Of a DNA stretch of 64,000 nucleotides, positions 36,001-48,584 are shown piece after piece. The stretch lies in NCBI GenBank assembly GCA_025917655.1, contig CP084614.1, forward strand, positions 62,001-126,000, written 5' to 3'. Positions within the stretch are counted from its first letter, which is position 1, and the number at the start of each line of letters is the position of its first letter. The position numbers were made by a program, and so were the translations under genes. The notes under the pieces are model-generated. The model did no database searches, had not been told where the DNA came from, and saw only the letters and a list, made by a program, of their open reading frames with translations. This stretch comes from Chlorella sorokiniana. Lineage: Eukaryota; Chlorophyta; Trebouxiophyceae; Chlorellales; Chlorellaceae.

Positions 36001-39000
36001 GCCCTCATCGCAGGCAAGCCTTGGTTGTGTTTCTCAAGGAGCAGCACATGACAGGGGGTCTGTGTCGCGCCGTGCTCTCAAAGGCTGCTCTGCTGCTCCT
36101 GTTTGCTCGACACCGCGCCCCCGGCCCCACCAGCCGGCAGAGCAATCCCGGAACCCCGCAAGCGGCCTGCCGCTGCCCTAACCCAAACCCTACCTCCCCT
36201 TTTTCAATCCCTCTTGACACCCCCCGCCCGCCCACCCTCTCGCCCGCCCACCCCGCCCACCCTCTCGCCCTCGTCTCGCGCCGCAGCTGGGCTACTTGTT
36301 GGACAGGGCCTCTACCTCTTTGGCGACTACTGGCTGTCTCTGTGGGCCAGCAAGGGGCCCGAGGAGCAGCGGGAGGGGCGCTGGATCTGGGTGTACGCCA
36401 TCATAGTGGGCGTGGTGCTGACCATCTCCTTTGCGCGCAGGTGCGGTACATGAGCGGTACAATTGTCAGCAGCACACGCGCCGCCGTTCCTGCCCCCTTG
36501 ACCTGTGGCAGCAGACTGCGGTTTACCTTTGGGCATGCGGCGGGTGCTGGAGGGCGGAGGTTCCTCCCGCCGCGGCCTGCTGTAGTGTCGCCTCCCCTGT
36601 TGCCGCTCGCGTGATGCGCTTAGCTGCTTGCACACAATCTCCCCTTCCGCCGCAGCCTTCTCTTCTTCATGGCGGCGTTGAAGGCCAGCACCCAGGTGCA
36701 TGAGGAGATGGTGGCACGGGTGAGCCGCTGCCCCATCTCTTGCTGTGACGGTACCCAGCCCATCGCCCGGCGTGCCCGGCGACCTCCCCCCGTCCCGCTC
36801 CCCCTAGCCGTTGCTGCATGAGCACTGCTGCGCATGCGGCTGCCCAGCCCCGCACAGCCAGCACCCCCGCCCGGCTGCTTCCCAGCCTCGCTGCAAGCCG
36901 CTGTCGACCGTTTGCTGCTTCCCACCGCTCGCACCCGCAGGTGCTTCGCGCGCCGCTGTCGTTCTTCCACACCTCCCCCACCGGCCGCATCCTCAACCGC
37001 TTCTCGAAGGACCAGGGCTCGGTGGACGAGCAGCTGCCGCAGGTGGGCTTGCTGAGCTGGCGCTGCGCTGAGCTGGCAGCGCGCCGGAAGGAGCCAGCCC
37101 ATTCGGCAGCATCAAACACGGCTGCGGCATGCTGCCCGAGTTAGCGTGGTTGTTTGGTGTACGTACGATTGTGTTGTACTGCCTTGTACTGCAGGTGTTC
37201 TTTGACTGCGTCCTCGCTCTGATGATGGTGCTGGGCGCGCTCATCCTGGTGAGCTTGCTTTGATGGCAGCGCCCGCCACGCGTGCGACCCGCTGACTGCG
37301 CGCCAGCTGCGCCCCGGCCAGCGCCGTTGTTGGGAACACCCGCATTGAGCGCTGCCGCCTTCCCGTGCTGCGCTTGGCATGCCGGCCGCCACTACCAATT
37401 CAACATGTGGGCCTCATGCCCCTGCCTTGCATTATCACAACACCCTCATCCGCACTTCAATGCGCCCTCCACTCCCTTCCAGCTCTGCATCGTGGTGCCT
37501 TTCATCATCCCCGTCTTCCTGCCCCTCGGCGTCGGCTTCTTCTGGGTTCGGGCGCGCTACCTGGCCACCAGCCGCGAGGTGAAGCGCTGGGAGGCCACCA
37601 GCCGCAGCCCCGTCTTCGCCTCCTTCTCCGCCATCCTCAAGGTGGGTGGGTGGGTGGGTGGGGGCGAGGCGGTTGACGTGGTGTGCTGCCCATCCAGAGC
37701 TTGCGTTGGCAGTGCACTCCCCTCCCTCTGGTTCACGTGCCGTGAGCGCTATTGGTTCGGGAGTGAGCCTGCCTCTCGGCCTGGGTCCGCTGCTGGCAGC
37801 TGACCTGCCCTACTCAAGGCAGTGCTGCTGCACCTCTCGCCCGCTCGCCCAACCGCTGCCTCTGCCGCCCGCTCGCCCCGTGCTCAGGGCCTGCCCACGA
37901 TCCGGGCGTACGGCGCGGGGCCCCGCTTCCGCACAGCCTTCTTGCAGCAGCTGTCGGACAACGGGGCCTGGTGGTTCTGCTTCCTCACAACGGGTGGGTT
38001 GCGCTGCGGGAGTGTATTCTCTTTTGTGTGTGTGCCTGTGTGTTCTAGTCATCGCAATGACGCCATATGCGCCCCCTGCTCTCCTCCCTTCAATTCCCTT
38101 TCCGCCCAACTCTGGCATGCTCGCCCCGCTCACCCCCTCCCCTGCCCCCTCGCCCCCTGCCTTCCCCTCCCCGTGTGTCCCCGCCGCAGCCCGCTGGATC
38201 GGTTTCAGGCTGGACCTTCTGGTGGCGCTGCTGATGACTGTGGCCCCGCTTCTCATGATGGCGGTGCACGGCCAGGTGGGGCTGCCTGGCAGCACGCCCC
38301 GCAAGGCACCTGCTCTTGCGGGGTGCCAGTGTTTTGCAGGCGTTCAGCTCTGCTTGCGAGGGAAGGGGACGTGCAGGCCAGGCATCAGCCAGTCCATGCT
38401 CTCAGGGCATGACTGCAGCGCCACAGTGCCTGCTGCACCAGCATGTACTGCCCTTGCTTGCCAAGAAGATGAATGGCCACCCGCATCGCCCCACCTGTGC
38501 GTGTCGTCGCCCCCTTTCGCAGATCTCGGCGCGGCTGGCCGGGCTGGCGCTGACGCAGTCGCTGCAGCTGGCGGGCATGCTGCAGTGGATGGTGCGGCAG
38601 TCGGCGGAGGTTGAGAACAACATGACCTCAGGTGGGTGGGTGTTGGTGTGTGTGTTGGGGATGGGGGATCTTGCTTCTTCTTCACGCCACGCATAGTGGG
38701 GCCGCGTGGGTGTTGATCTGGCTGTGGGTGGGACGGAATGGACGGTGGCTGGTTGCAGGCGGCAAGGTACTATCTGCTTGCAATCCCACCAGTGCCTTAC
38801 ACCCCGTCCCCGTGCTGCCCCGCCGGTCCCCCTCTCGCCACCGCAGTCGAGCGCATGCTTGCGTACACGGAACTGGAGCAGGAAGCGCCCACGGCGGCGC
38901 TGGGGGGCCCCCGCCCCCGCCAGGTGCGCCACCCCCGCCCTCTTCAAATGCTCCATTCATGCCGGTCTTTGCCCAACATTGCTGTCACCTGCATGTGGAT

Positions 39001-41532
39001 TTGCTGCTTCTGGTTTGCACCGCCCCCTGCCCGAGACTCACCCAGGCTAACGCCGCGCTGGCAGACAAACACACACACACACACGCACACACACGCGCCC
39101 GGCACGCACCATGCAGGCTGGCCCGGAGCGGGACGCATCGATTACCGCTCAGTCAGCGCCATCTACCGCCCGGGGCTGCCGCCGGTGCTGCGGGACCTCA
39201 CCTTCACGCTGGAGGTCCGTTGTTTGTCGTTTGTGCTTGTTTTGTGTTTGTTGGGAGGGGTTGACTGGGTGTTTTTGGTGTGTGTGTGTGTGTTTGTGTG
39301 CGTGGACGGTTCGCGCATCAGCGCGTTCTGTGCTCTGCCCCGCCCGCCCCCTAGGCGGTGGCAGCAGTGCAACCAGCTATCTGCCCCGCCTGCGTTCCTC
39401 CCTCCTCCCAGGGCGGCGTCAGCTGCGGCGTGGTGGGCCGCACCGGTTCCGGCAAGAGCTCCCTCATGCTAACGCTCTTCCGCCTCATCCCCCTCACAAG
39501 CGGCACCATACTGCTGGGTGAGGCTGGGGGGGGGGAGGGTGCCGGCCTGCGTGCGGCAGTCATGAGTGGGAAAGGTTTTGACAGCCTCCAGCTCATTCCT
39601 GGCCCCAGGCCTCGCTCGCGAACACTGCGCTGCAGCCAGCCCCGCACATGCTTGCCCTTGCGGCGCGGCCTTGCACAACCTACCGCAGCCGCCGCTGCTG
39701 TCCCCAGACTGACCGCCCTCCATGGGTCCGGGCTGCTTTCTTCCCCGCAGACGGCGTGGACACTGCGGGGTGGCGCTGGATGCGCTGCGCCGGCAGGTGG
39801 CCATCATCCCGCAAGACCCCGTGCTCTTCTCAGGTGGGGCTGGGGCCGCACACATGGTGCAACTGCAGACAGGACGCGGGGGGGTAGTTTGTTTTTCTTT
39901 TATTTTTGGGGGAGGGGGAAAGCTTTTGCTGCCAATCAGGAGCAGTGCGGTGGGCCTGGCGCCGGTGCCTGCGCTGCCCCTCCTTGGCCGTCTTCCCTGC
40001 CACTGCCGACAGCAGGCACGGCCCCTACCCAACCCAACCCCCGCACCAAACAAACCAACCTGAGACAGCCACCGCCCGACCCCCGGGCACCACCTGGCTG
40101 ATATACCCACACCCGCACACCCGCACCCGCTCACCTGCGCAGGCACGCTGCGGTCCAACCTGGACCCTTGGGGCGCCTTTGACGACGCCCGGCTGTGGGA
40201 GGCGCTGCGGGCGGCGCAGCTGGGCCGGGTGGTGGCGGCGCTGGGGGCCTGGACGCCCGCATGCAGGTGGGTGGGCGGATAGGCTTTCGCAGTGGCTTGT
40301 CTGTGTGTTTGTGGGAGGGCTGCGGGGACAAAGAGGTGGAGGCGGATGCAAGCGGGAAACAAACACAGACGAAACCCTCCTACAACGGTGTATTCCTCCT
40401 TTCTTTCTTGCTGCAGGAGGCGGGCGACAACCTGTCTGTGGGCCAGCGCCAGCTCTTCTGCCTCGCCAGAGCCCTGCTGCAGGTGGTCCCGGTGCATCGG
40501 CCGCCGCTGCTGGACGCCGCTGCCAGCCGCCGCCGCATGAGTCCCCACCTTGCTTCAGCATGCTGCGCGCTTGCCACCCCAACCGTCGCCCGCCCTCCAT
40601 CGCCCGCTCGGCCGCTGTCGGGTCCCTGCCTTGCTGCGTCGCCGACGCCGTCACACTGCCGTTCCGCCGTCGAAAAAGTACTGATATGTACCGATCTGTA
40701 CCGCAGGACGCCGCCGTGCTGGCGCTGGACGAGGCCACCGCCAACGTGGACAAGGACACTGACGCCCTGATCCAGCAGGTGCGCTCTCTTTATTTGTTAT
40801 CCTCACGGCGCGTCCTCTCCTTCTCCTGTTGCTTCCATTTCCTTCTGGACAAGGCCGTACTTCCGTTGTTTCGTTGTCATGCACGGCGGTGTTTTTAGTG
40901 TGTTGCTGCATGTGTGCATGCTGCCCAGTGCCAGCTGTGGTTGGAAGCGCAGCGGGGCCCGGCTAGCTTGAACCGCCGCTGGCAGCGCCCTGCCCTGCTG
41001 CTCCCATGCTCGGCTGGTGCCGATGATCTGCCGGCGCTGCGCCCGCCCTTGCCCTCGCCGTGCAGGCCGTGCGGCAGTGCACCCGCTTTGGCGACCGCCG
41101 CCGCACGCTGCTGGTCATTGCTCACCGCATAGGTAGGGCAGAAACGCTGTTGGGCTTGGTTTTTGTTTGCTTTTTCCGGGTGTTTTGTGTATGTGCGTGT
41201 TGGTGGGGGTGTGGGCTGTGGGGTTTCGATTGAGCTGCACGGCAAAACAAGCTGCTGCGGGATTGCAGCCGTCGCACAGCAAGTCCCAGCGCAGGGGCAG
41301 CTTACCCGCCTCTTGTGGACCCTGTTCAGTGTGGCCGCCCGCTGAGGCCCCCTCTTCTCCTCGCCTCTGGCTTTCCACAGACACCATCATGGACTGCGAT
41401 CGCCTGCTGGTGCTCTCTGCTGGGCGGCTGGTGGAGCAGGGCTCGCCTTCACAGCTCGCCAAGTCAGGCGGCGTGTTTGCGCGGCTGGTGACCGCCGCAC
41501 GGCGCAGCGGCGTCCAGGCTGCCAACAGCTGA
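29288..41532 (+). CDS. ABC transporter, subfamily C (MRP type), full-length
   Basis: About 37 exons and about 1,510 residues: TMD1-NBD1-TMD2-NBD2 without the extra N-terminal TMD0. MRPs export glutathione-conjugated or other organic anions at the vacuolar or plasma membrane. Visible motifs: TMD1 with [20 protein letters not shown] and WEEPF; NBD1 Walker A GAVGSGKSS (split by an intron), [14 protein letters not shown] and Walker [11 protein letters not shown], where Asp replaces the catalytic Glu as usual in this subfamily; TMD2 with [21 protein letters not shown]2 Walker [18 protein letters not shown] and [11 protein letters not shown]. The NBD1-TMD2 linker (exon 35198-35691) is long, acidic and Ala-rich. 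Introns after 34055 and 36013 have GC donors. G/C runs near 30055, 33543, 33657, 39767 and 40243 are one base short each. The intron 33002-33060 ends in (CAG)10. Confidence 0.92.
30730..30746 (+). repeat. Poly-G run (17 G)
   Basis: An uninterrupted G17 after a (GT)n tract, in an ABC-transporter intron directly downstream of its donor. On the transcribed RNA it could form a quadruplex; its length is unreliable in most sequencing. Confidence 0.9.
33031..33060 (+). repeat. (CAG)10 forming a 3' splice site
   Basis: Ten CAG triplets end the 59-base intron that starts GTGAGG at 33002. Each triplet ends in AG, and the exon continues in frame as [13 protein letters not shown] after the last one. Any of the ten may therefore be used, adding a variable number of glutamines. 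Confidence 0.75.
39067..39094 (+). repeat. (AC)n microsatellite
   Basis: CA-dinucleotide tract just upstream of the exon at 39117 in the ABC transporter. Similar (CA)n/(GT)n tracts lie at 30955-30976, 34798-34814 and 39278-39299 in other introns of the same gene. Confidence 0.85.
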
Positions 41533-42061
41533 CGTGCAACATGGCTGCGCCTGGCAGCTGCGAGCTACGAGAGCTCGCCAGCACCCCAACACAGAAACAC
41601 AACCTCATGCGATTTCGCGTTCCTTCTCACAGGAACACATCCCTTCACAGAAACACAACCTTATGGATTTTACATCCCTTCGTTTGTTACTGCCTTCAGA
41701 TGCTGCATCCCCTTTGCCGCCTTCTTTCCTTTCATACGAGAGCAATTGATTGCATCACAGCTTTCATAGGCAGATAGCGGATCGGCATGGGCAGCGCATG
41801 CAAGTGGGCAGTGCAGCAAAACTGGTGCGGTGGGCAACGGGGTGTGCAGGAAAGCGCACTGGCAGGTGGGTCAGCATCAGGATTGAAGTAGGATAGGAAG
41901 AAAGAGTGCGGCAGGGCAAGCCTTGTGTCAAACAGTGCAAAGGGCGTGTCTCTGATAAGGCACACAAGCGAGGGCTCGAATACACGTGGGAAGAAGAGGG
42001 GTAGGAGGGGGCGGCGCTGTCAGCACCTGCCATTGTGCAGGGCTCCAATCATTGGTGACGG
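41533..42061. other. Convergent intergenic region with a short direct repeat
   Basis: Gap between the ABC transporter stop and the 3' end of the second SGNH gene. A 20-base sequence (CACAGAAACACAACCTCATG) at 41590-41609 recurs at 41646-41665 with one difference, within AT-rich DNA. Otherwise no gene-like frame or known element. Confidence 0.5.
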
Positions 42062-42103
42062 GCGGTACCATGGCACCGGTTCATGCAGCGCCCATGGTAC
42101 CGC
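42062..42103 (-). terminator. Perfect 12-bp inverted repeat in the 3' UTR of the second SGNH gene
   Basis: Arms GCGGTACCATGG (42062-42073) and CCATGGTACCGC (42092-42103) are exact reverse complements around an 18-base loop. On the gene's strand it begins about 10 bases after the stop codon. It could be a 3'-end processing or stability hairpin; that function is inference. Confidence 0.6.
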
Positions 42104-42113
42104 ATCATCACCA

Positions 42114-45100
42114 TCATCTCGCCCCCATGTCCATGAGGTCGCCCGCCTGCCCGGGGTAGGCCCACAGCGCGGGCTGGGAGCCAGCCACCATCACGCCGCT
42201 CAGCTGCACCTTGTGCCCCACACCCCAGCCAGGCCCCTTCTCCGCCACGGCGGCGGCGCCCTCGTCGCCCTCGCCGCGCTCGACCAGCCTGACCCGCAGG
42301 CGGCAGGCGGGGTGCTGGCTGGCCTGGAACTTGTGCATGGTGCGCAGGGTGGCGCGCGAGGTCCAGAAGCCGTCGATGAAGGAGGGGCGGCAGGTGCAGC
42401 CGGACACACACTTTATCTGGGCCAGGGCCATGCCGCGGTTGCTGTGTGGGTGCGTGGGTGGAGAATGGGGGGGATAGAAAGTGCAAGGTACGGTGAGACT
42501 GGGCGTGGCTAAGCAGATGAGGGGCAAGCTCGTGCACTGCAGCCTCAACGGCGGTGGATGGTGGGTGGCGGGGGCGCGTGCATGGCGGCGCGGCCAAGCC
42601 AACCTGCGCAGGTAGCCCAGCAGCACCATCACCATCCCCTCCTGCCCATCCGTTTGTGAGCTGAACTGCAGCAGCAGGGGGAGGGGAGCGGGCACACGGG
42701 GCGGTGGAGGCGGCGTGGGCGGCAGACAGATGCTGCGTGCCGCCAGGCAGCAGGCACCCATCTTTTTAAACCCACCTCGAGCTCCAGCCAGGCGCCGGGC
42801 CGCACCGAGCGCCAGCCCCACTTCTGCTCCACAAACGTGGGCTTGCCCGGCTTGTCGGCGGCCCACTCGAAGCCGCTGGCGCTCTTGACCACGTGCTGGA
42901 AGTCCTCCTGCTAGTGGGGAACGACAAGAAGAAGAAGCAGAAGTCTGTGGCACCTAACATCATTATTGGGGTGGGTTGCGCGCGTGTTTGTGTGAGTTTG
43001 CGGAATTGGGCGGTGGCTGCACGATGTGAAGGAGCGGCTGCGGCAGGCAGCCCCAGCAGAGGGGGCGAGCCAGCTCCGCAGCAAGCAAGCTCAGCGCACT
43101 GCCAGGTCAGCCACTCTGCCCACCTGCATAATACACAGCGAGGTGGCAGCGTCCGCATTCCCGGGATCATGGGCTGCTGCAGCGCGCCGCGCCACGCCGC
43201 AAGCGCGTCCGGCTCGGAGCCGCCGTCGCCGCTCGCCGCCAGCACCGCAGCGGGGCCGCCCGGCGGCGGCGACGTTTCGCGCCGCGACGCGCACCACGTG
43301 AGCCAGCAGCTCGGCGAGCGCAGCGTGGCCGTGGTCTGCGGCCAGGGGGAGCAAGGGGCGCACGGAGGGAGGGGATCAGGCACAGGCGACGCGGCTGGCG
43401 GCACTGCAGCCCCGCTCCCAGCCCTGCAGCCCCGAACCGCAGTGGTCACAGAGAGGCGGCCCACCCAGCCTCAACAACTCTGCCCGCAGCAAGCCCTGGA
43501 GGCTTCCCGCAGCCGGAGAACGGTTCCCCAGGCACCGATGCTACCAAGGCTGCCGGACATGGCGGGTGACACAAGCTGAAAGGCCACGTCGCCGAGCGAG
43601 GCAGGCCATGCAGGTGGATGCAGGGCCAGCAGCGGGACCAGCAGCGGGACCGGCTGCTGCAGCGGGGCCCACCTGCCGGGTGCACCACATCGGTGTAGAA
43701 GTAGCTGCCCCGCTCGCCCTCCGCCGCCTGCGGGATCTCCTCATCCGTGGTGGGCTGCCTCCACCCCTTGGAGTGCACCTTGCTGCGCTGCAGGCCGGGC
43801 AGTGAGGAGGGGACCAGACTGGTGTGCCACAAGGGCCAGGGTGCTGTGGCAAGAGTGCGGTGACAACGAGGCTATGGGTCAAAGGAGTCCGCGCATGCAA
43901 GGGAGCTTGCCCTAGTGGAACGCATTCCCGTCCCCCACCACCAGCTATCTGCTGTGAAGCACGATCTGGGGAATGGAGGTCTGCACCTTGAAGGGCGCCT
44001 GGTCGGCCAGCATCTCTGGGTAGACAGCGTCCCGCAGGGAAGGCGAGGTATGTCGTAGTACTGCAATGGTACCGCAGGAGCAGCACAGGTACTGCCTCAG
44101 CAGATGGGCTGGACAGGGTATGGTGTCAGGTCGAGGAGGGAGCAGCCATGTGCGGTGGGGACGGCGGCTCCACAAGACCTGGCCAGCGGGCCAGCCGCTG
44201 CTGCAACAGTTGTGCGGCGGCTGCAACGTGAGTGGCACCCAAAGAGCAGCAGCAGCCACCTGTGCCAGCGTGGCCAGCTGGATCTCTGCCTCCCGGTAAA
44301 ACAGGCCCTCGGGGGCGCCATCGCCCGCGCTGCAGAGAGAGGAGGAGGCACATGCGGGGGGTGGAGAGGGCGAGTTGCGGAGCTGGGCAGCACATGAATG
44401 CAAGCCAGCCAGGCCGTTAGCAGCAACCCCCAACCAGCCCTTTGATCCACACTGTCTTGCTTCTGCACCCAGCAGACCCACCGGCACCCCCTCCAACAGC
44501 ATGCGCGCAGACCCACCCACCCCCTTGCACCCGCGGCTGGCGGTACCGCCTCGCCTGTGGTACCAGCTGAAGTGGTGCAGCAGCAGCACGGCGGGGGAGC
44601 CGGGCAGGCGCAGCAGCTTGCGCAGCAGCGCCTCGAAGCCCATGCGGTCGGGAGGCGTAGGGCAGCGAGGGGTGCTCGTTGTAGGTCAGCTCAATAGTGA
44701 CTAAGTCGGCATCCTGCAGTAGTAGAAAAGACAGCAAGAGTTCGATGGAAGGAAATCAAAAAAAAAAAACAGCTAAAGAACATGGGGGTGGGGCAGGCTG
44801 GTTGAGGGCAGGCGGGTGGGCCAGGCTCCGAGCGGCGTGATGGCCAGCGCCCTGCCTGTGCAAGAGCCTGTTGCCGGCCCCCTGCACCCACACACACACC
44901 ACCACCACCACCACTGAACCACAGTGCCACCCACCACCCACCTGTGGCACCAGCCGCTCCAGGCAGGTGCCAAAGGTGCCGGCGTTGGTTCCGCCGATGG
45001 CCTTGTTCACCATCACGTGCTCCCTGATCAAGAGGGTGGTGGCACACCATGCAGCTGGCTGTCAGTGGCGGCAGGAGGGCAGCGCAGCGCACCTCCCCCG

Positions 45101-45789
45101 CCATCCCCTCCCATCCACCATCGCATTGCCAAGGCAAAGCAATGCACAACGCATTGCAAGGTACATCTACCCGCCGAGCAGATACCTGTGGGGGAAGCTG
45201 GCGTTGAGGAAGCGGAAGAAGCGCGGCACGTAGGCGGTCTGGTTCATGGCCGATGCGCCAGCCCCCACCGAGACGCTGCCGCCCAGCGCCACCGCCGTGA
45301 TGCGCTGCCCCGCCGCCAGCCGCGCCACCAGCCGCTCCAGGCGGGTGCCCGACCCATAGTAGGCCAGCCCCCGCCGCAGCTGGGCCTCGCTGAGCACAGG
45401 GGGCCTCCAGGGCACAGGCAGCAGGCCTGAGGACGGCGGCGTCGCCGTGCGAAGCGGCAGCCGGCTCAGCTGCGCCCAATCCCAGCACTCTGCTTGCGCA
45501 AGGGCGTGGACACGTGATCGTTTGACCGTGAGCACATGATCGAGTTCAAACCCATGCAATCCCTGTTGATTGGACAGCGTGTGCAGGGTGCGGCAGTGCA
45601 GGGATGTTGAGCATCGCAGCGCCGCCAGTCTAGTCACAACTTCGTGCGGCGCGCACCATGGCCTGCACCGCTGCACTCCCTCTTGGAGACGTATAAAATC
45701 AGAGTGACAAGCAGGGCGCCCGCCAAGAAGCCCGTCAGCAGTTGCCCAGCAGAGCTGTCTTTTCTGCTGAGGGCGGCGAGCGGGCCCAT
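42114..45789 (-). CDS. SGNH/GDSL-fold membrane-anchored hydrolase-like protein (copy 2)
   Basis: Probable exons: 45789-45669, 45489-45186, 45023-44942, 44713-44555, 44329-44260, 44060-43987, 43787-43673, 43335-43124, 42907-42776, 42665-42604, 42441-42114. It begins MGPLAALSRKDSSAGQLLTG and runs into a membrane anchor (FLAGALLVTLILYV), so type II topology is expected. The nucleophile block is VALGGSVSVGAGA, followed by FRFLNASFPHR, DADLVTIELTYNEHP, LLLHHFSWYH and the Asp-His block YFYTDVVHP. The C-terminal part has FVEQKWGW and SGCTCRPSFIDGFW, mirroring copy 1 at 573-4609. Exon 44713-44555 ends at a GC donor. Several positions need extra G/C bases to keep frame (for example near 44652 and 43150). 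It is divergent from the alpha/beta-hydrolase gene. Substrate unknown. Confidence 0.75.
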
Positions 45790-46368
45790 AAGGCGGTTTT
45801 AGCTGCGGATGGGCATAGATAAATGGTCGATACTGGTCTCCGCACCCATCCACGGCACCCTCTCAAGTTTCAAGACTGTCCTGCAGAAGCTGCCGACAGG
45901 TACGGAGCTGCGTCCCTCTTGCCCCACTCAAAGAAGGTGTCCAGATGGGCTAATCCTCAAATCTTAGATTTGAAAAGAACGCAGCAGTCAGCAAAATAAT
46001 TGAAGGGGGCCATGAGCCTTGCCCAGCGGCCTCGTGCCGCCGTCACGACGGCGCTGACACGCTTACCGCTGGCGGCCACCCCCAGGCAGGATGTGCCAGC
46101 AAGCATGAAGGCTGAAACCCCGCCCGCAAATCCAAATCACCGGCTTTGTAGGTCACTCTATTGCCGTGCAACGCTACCCCTAGTTTTGCGGATTCTCTCA
46201 TCTGCCGACGTTGGTAACTCGACTGCCGTCGCGCGCCACCGGGCTCGCTACAGTCAATTGAGCTCGATTGCGGATGCGAATGCCGACCGCCCCACCCAGC
46301 TAGGGCATTCAGCCGCGCCCGCTCCAGATGCGCAGCCTTTCCGTCACAGCGATGCCCTACGGGCATGC
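45790..46368. promoter_or_regulatory. Divergent upstream region of SGNH copy 2 (-) and alpha/beta-hydrolase (+)
   Basis: About 580 bases between the two starts. The hydrolase frame stays open upstream to 46000, but the sequence there lacks protein-like features and I place the start later. A moderately AT-rich segment lies at 45955-46010. Confidence 0.35.
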
Positions 46369-48584
46369 ATGAAGCGCCCCAAGCCCGCCAGAAACAGCAG
46401 CATAACGCTTGCGGGGAGTAAGACTGGCCGGTGGCGGTGGGCGATGGGCACGGCGCTGGCGCTGGCTGCGGCGGCCCTCCTCTTGTGGGGTGCAGGCCCC
46501 CTAGCGCTTGCGAGCCCAGGGCTTACATCTGGCCAGGCAGCGCGCGGGCTGCTGCAGGCAGCCTGGACAGACGCAGCCTCCTCCTCGGGCAGACGCCTGA
46601 ACGCGGCGGGCAAGCCGCCGCTCACTCCCAGCAAAACCAGGATCGCCGACCATGAGGTCTATTTCGAGTCCCCCCAACCCCCGCGGCCTGCTGTTCATCC
46701 TGCACAAGTGCGGGCGCTCCGCCAGCGACCACTGGCCGCGCTCCGCCGCCTGCCCCGACTGCCTCGGTGGGTGCTGACCGGGGGCGGCGGCAAGGGACTC
46801 TGCCTGCCTGTCTGCGGGCGTATTGCCCTGCAGGGCAGCCCACTCGCATGTTGCAAAGCCACCGTATGTGGTGTGTGGGGGGTGAAGGCTGTGCACACGT
46901 GCATTTTGACGCAGCACCCTTTGGCCTTACTGCCGCCGCAGGCCTGCCGCAAAGCGTGGCCAAGACCAAGCAGGCGCTGACGCGGGGCTACGCGGTGGCT
47001 GCCATGAGCAGCCTGGACAGGAGCACGGGGGCGGCGGCCGCTGCTTCGCCTGGGCCGACGACGCGGCGGCGGCGGCCGACGCGCTGCGCAGCCTGCGGTC
47101 GCGGCTGCGCCTGCCGCCTGGCGCGCGCATCTTTGTGAACGGCGCCTCGTCCGGCGGGTCTCTGGGCCTCCGCCTGCCCAGCATCGTCGCATTCAACGGC
47201 GCTGTGGGCGGTGAGGCAGCTCCCTGCTCTGTCTTCGTTTTTATCGATCAGCCTGGAGCGCCCTGCGTGCTGGGGCTCTGCAGCCCGCTGCCGCCCGCGG
47301 TTGGGTGCTGCTGCTGCTGCTTGCAGCTACAGTTGCTTAATTTTCTGGTGCTGCATGTCTGGCGCTCAGACTATGCTCGCCCTCCCCCTGCGGGGCGTGT
47401 TCGCTCCCGCAGAGGTGATTGCGCCGCCGGGGATGCGGGAGATGCTGGACAGGATGGAAGCCGCCGGGAAGCTGCGCATGCCCCCGCGTTGTACGTCCAC
47501 ATGCCGCTCGACGCCAGCATGGCCGCCAAGGTGGCGGACAACCTGGCGGCGCTGCGCGACCAAAGGGTTTCGGCAGCGGAAGTCAAGGTAGGTCGGCGGT
47601 GCAGGAGCCAGGGCGGCGCGAGGGCGGCAGCCCGGCAGCGGCGGCCCAGCCTCGTTCTGACGCTGCGCTGCGCATGCGCCTGGCCGCCCCTCTAGCCTGC
47701 ATGCTTTTATACAGCACAGCCTGCTGGCCGGTGTGTGCTCAAATCCCCCCTCCCCGCTTAAAAGCCCTCTGCTGGCGCTCCGCTGCAGGTGCCCCCCCGC
47801 CCCCTCACCCGCACTTTCTTCTCCGACATGTCGCCCATCATCTCTCCCCGCCTCTCCGCCTCGCTGTTCAGCCGCATCCGCGACCTGGGGCTGCTGGACG
47901 GCAAGGGCCTCGTCAAAGGCAAGGCCCGCGCAGCGGAATAGGCTGCTGATGCCTGCATGGGGTCCTGCTTGCGCATCTCCGGGAAAGCTCGACGGGCGAG
48001 GACAGCCTGCTGAGCGCGGCAGCTGGGAAGCAGGTTGCAGTGCTGCTGCTGGGCTGCCCTCAGGTGCAGCCGTCGTGACGCCGCTGCGACCTACTCCTCT
48101 ACCCAAACGCACATGCACTTGAGCTTAGTTGCCGTGGTTGCCTGCTGCTTCTGCACGCTCTGCAGTGGACCCAGGAAACGTGGTGTGGAACGCGTTTCGC
48201 AGCCTGGTCAGCAGCCCCAGCAGCCTGAGCAAGCTGCTGGCGCGGCTCAAGGTGCGACGCCAGGCCCGCTGCTTTGTGGCCCCACCAGATGAAGCTCGGC
48301 GGCCGGCACGTGCGAAGCACCTGGCTCGGCACATGCGCTGGTGGTGGCACATTGTTGGCTGCAGCGGCTGCTTCTATTCTTTTTCCCTTGCAGAGCGAGG
48401 GGCAGAGAGAGCAGGATGCCCGGCTGGTGGCCATGCACATTTGGGAGTGCATCAACATCGCTTGGGCGAAGCACGAGACGATCGGGAGTACATGACGGCG
48501 GCCTTGATCTGGCTGGAGAGCGGCGGCACGGCCAGCATGGCCCGCCTGGCGCAGCAGCACCGCGTGCCCGGCTGGCGGCGCTAG
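46369..48584 (+). CDS. Membrane-anchored alpha/beta-hydrolase
   Basis: Six exons: 46369-46766, 46942-47210, 47413-47587, 47789-47918, 48166-48251, 48394-48584. The chosen ATG gives a basic tail (MKRPKPARNSS) before one hydrophobic anchor (ALALAAAALLLWGAGPLAL), fitting a type II secretory-pathway protein. Alpha/beta-hydrolase features are GLLFILHKCGRSASDHWP (oxyanion-side loop) and the nucleophile elbow FVNGASSGGSLG (G-x-S-x-G). Later exons have LYVHMPLDASMAAKV and IWLESGG, then end VPGWRR. The fourth exon ends at a GC donor (AAAG/GCAAGG). Runs near 46673, 47027, 47481 and 48491 are each one base short. The fold is well supported; the substrate is not. Confidence 0.7.
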
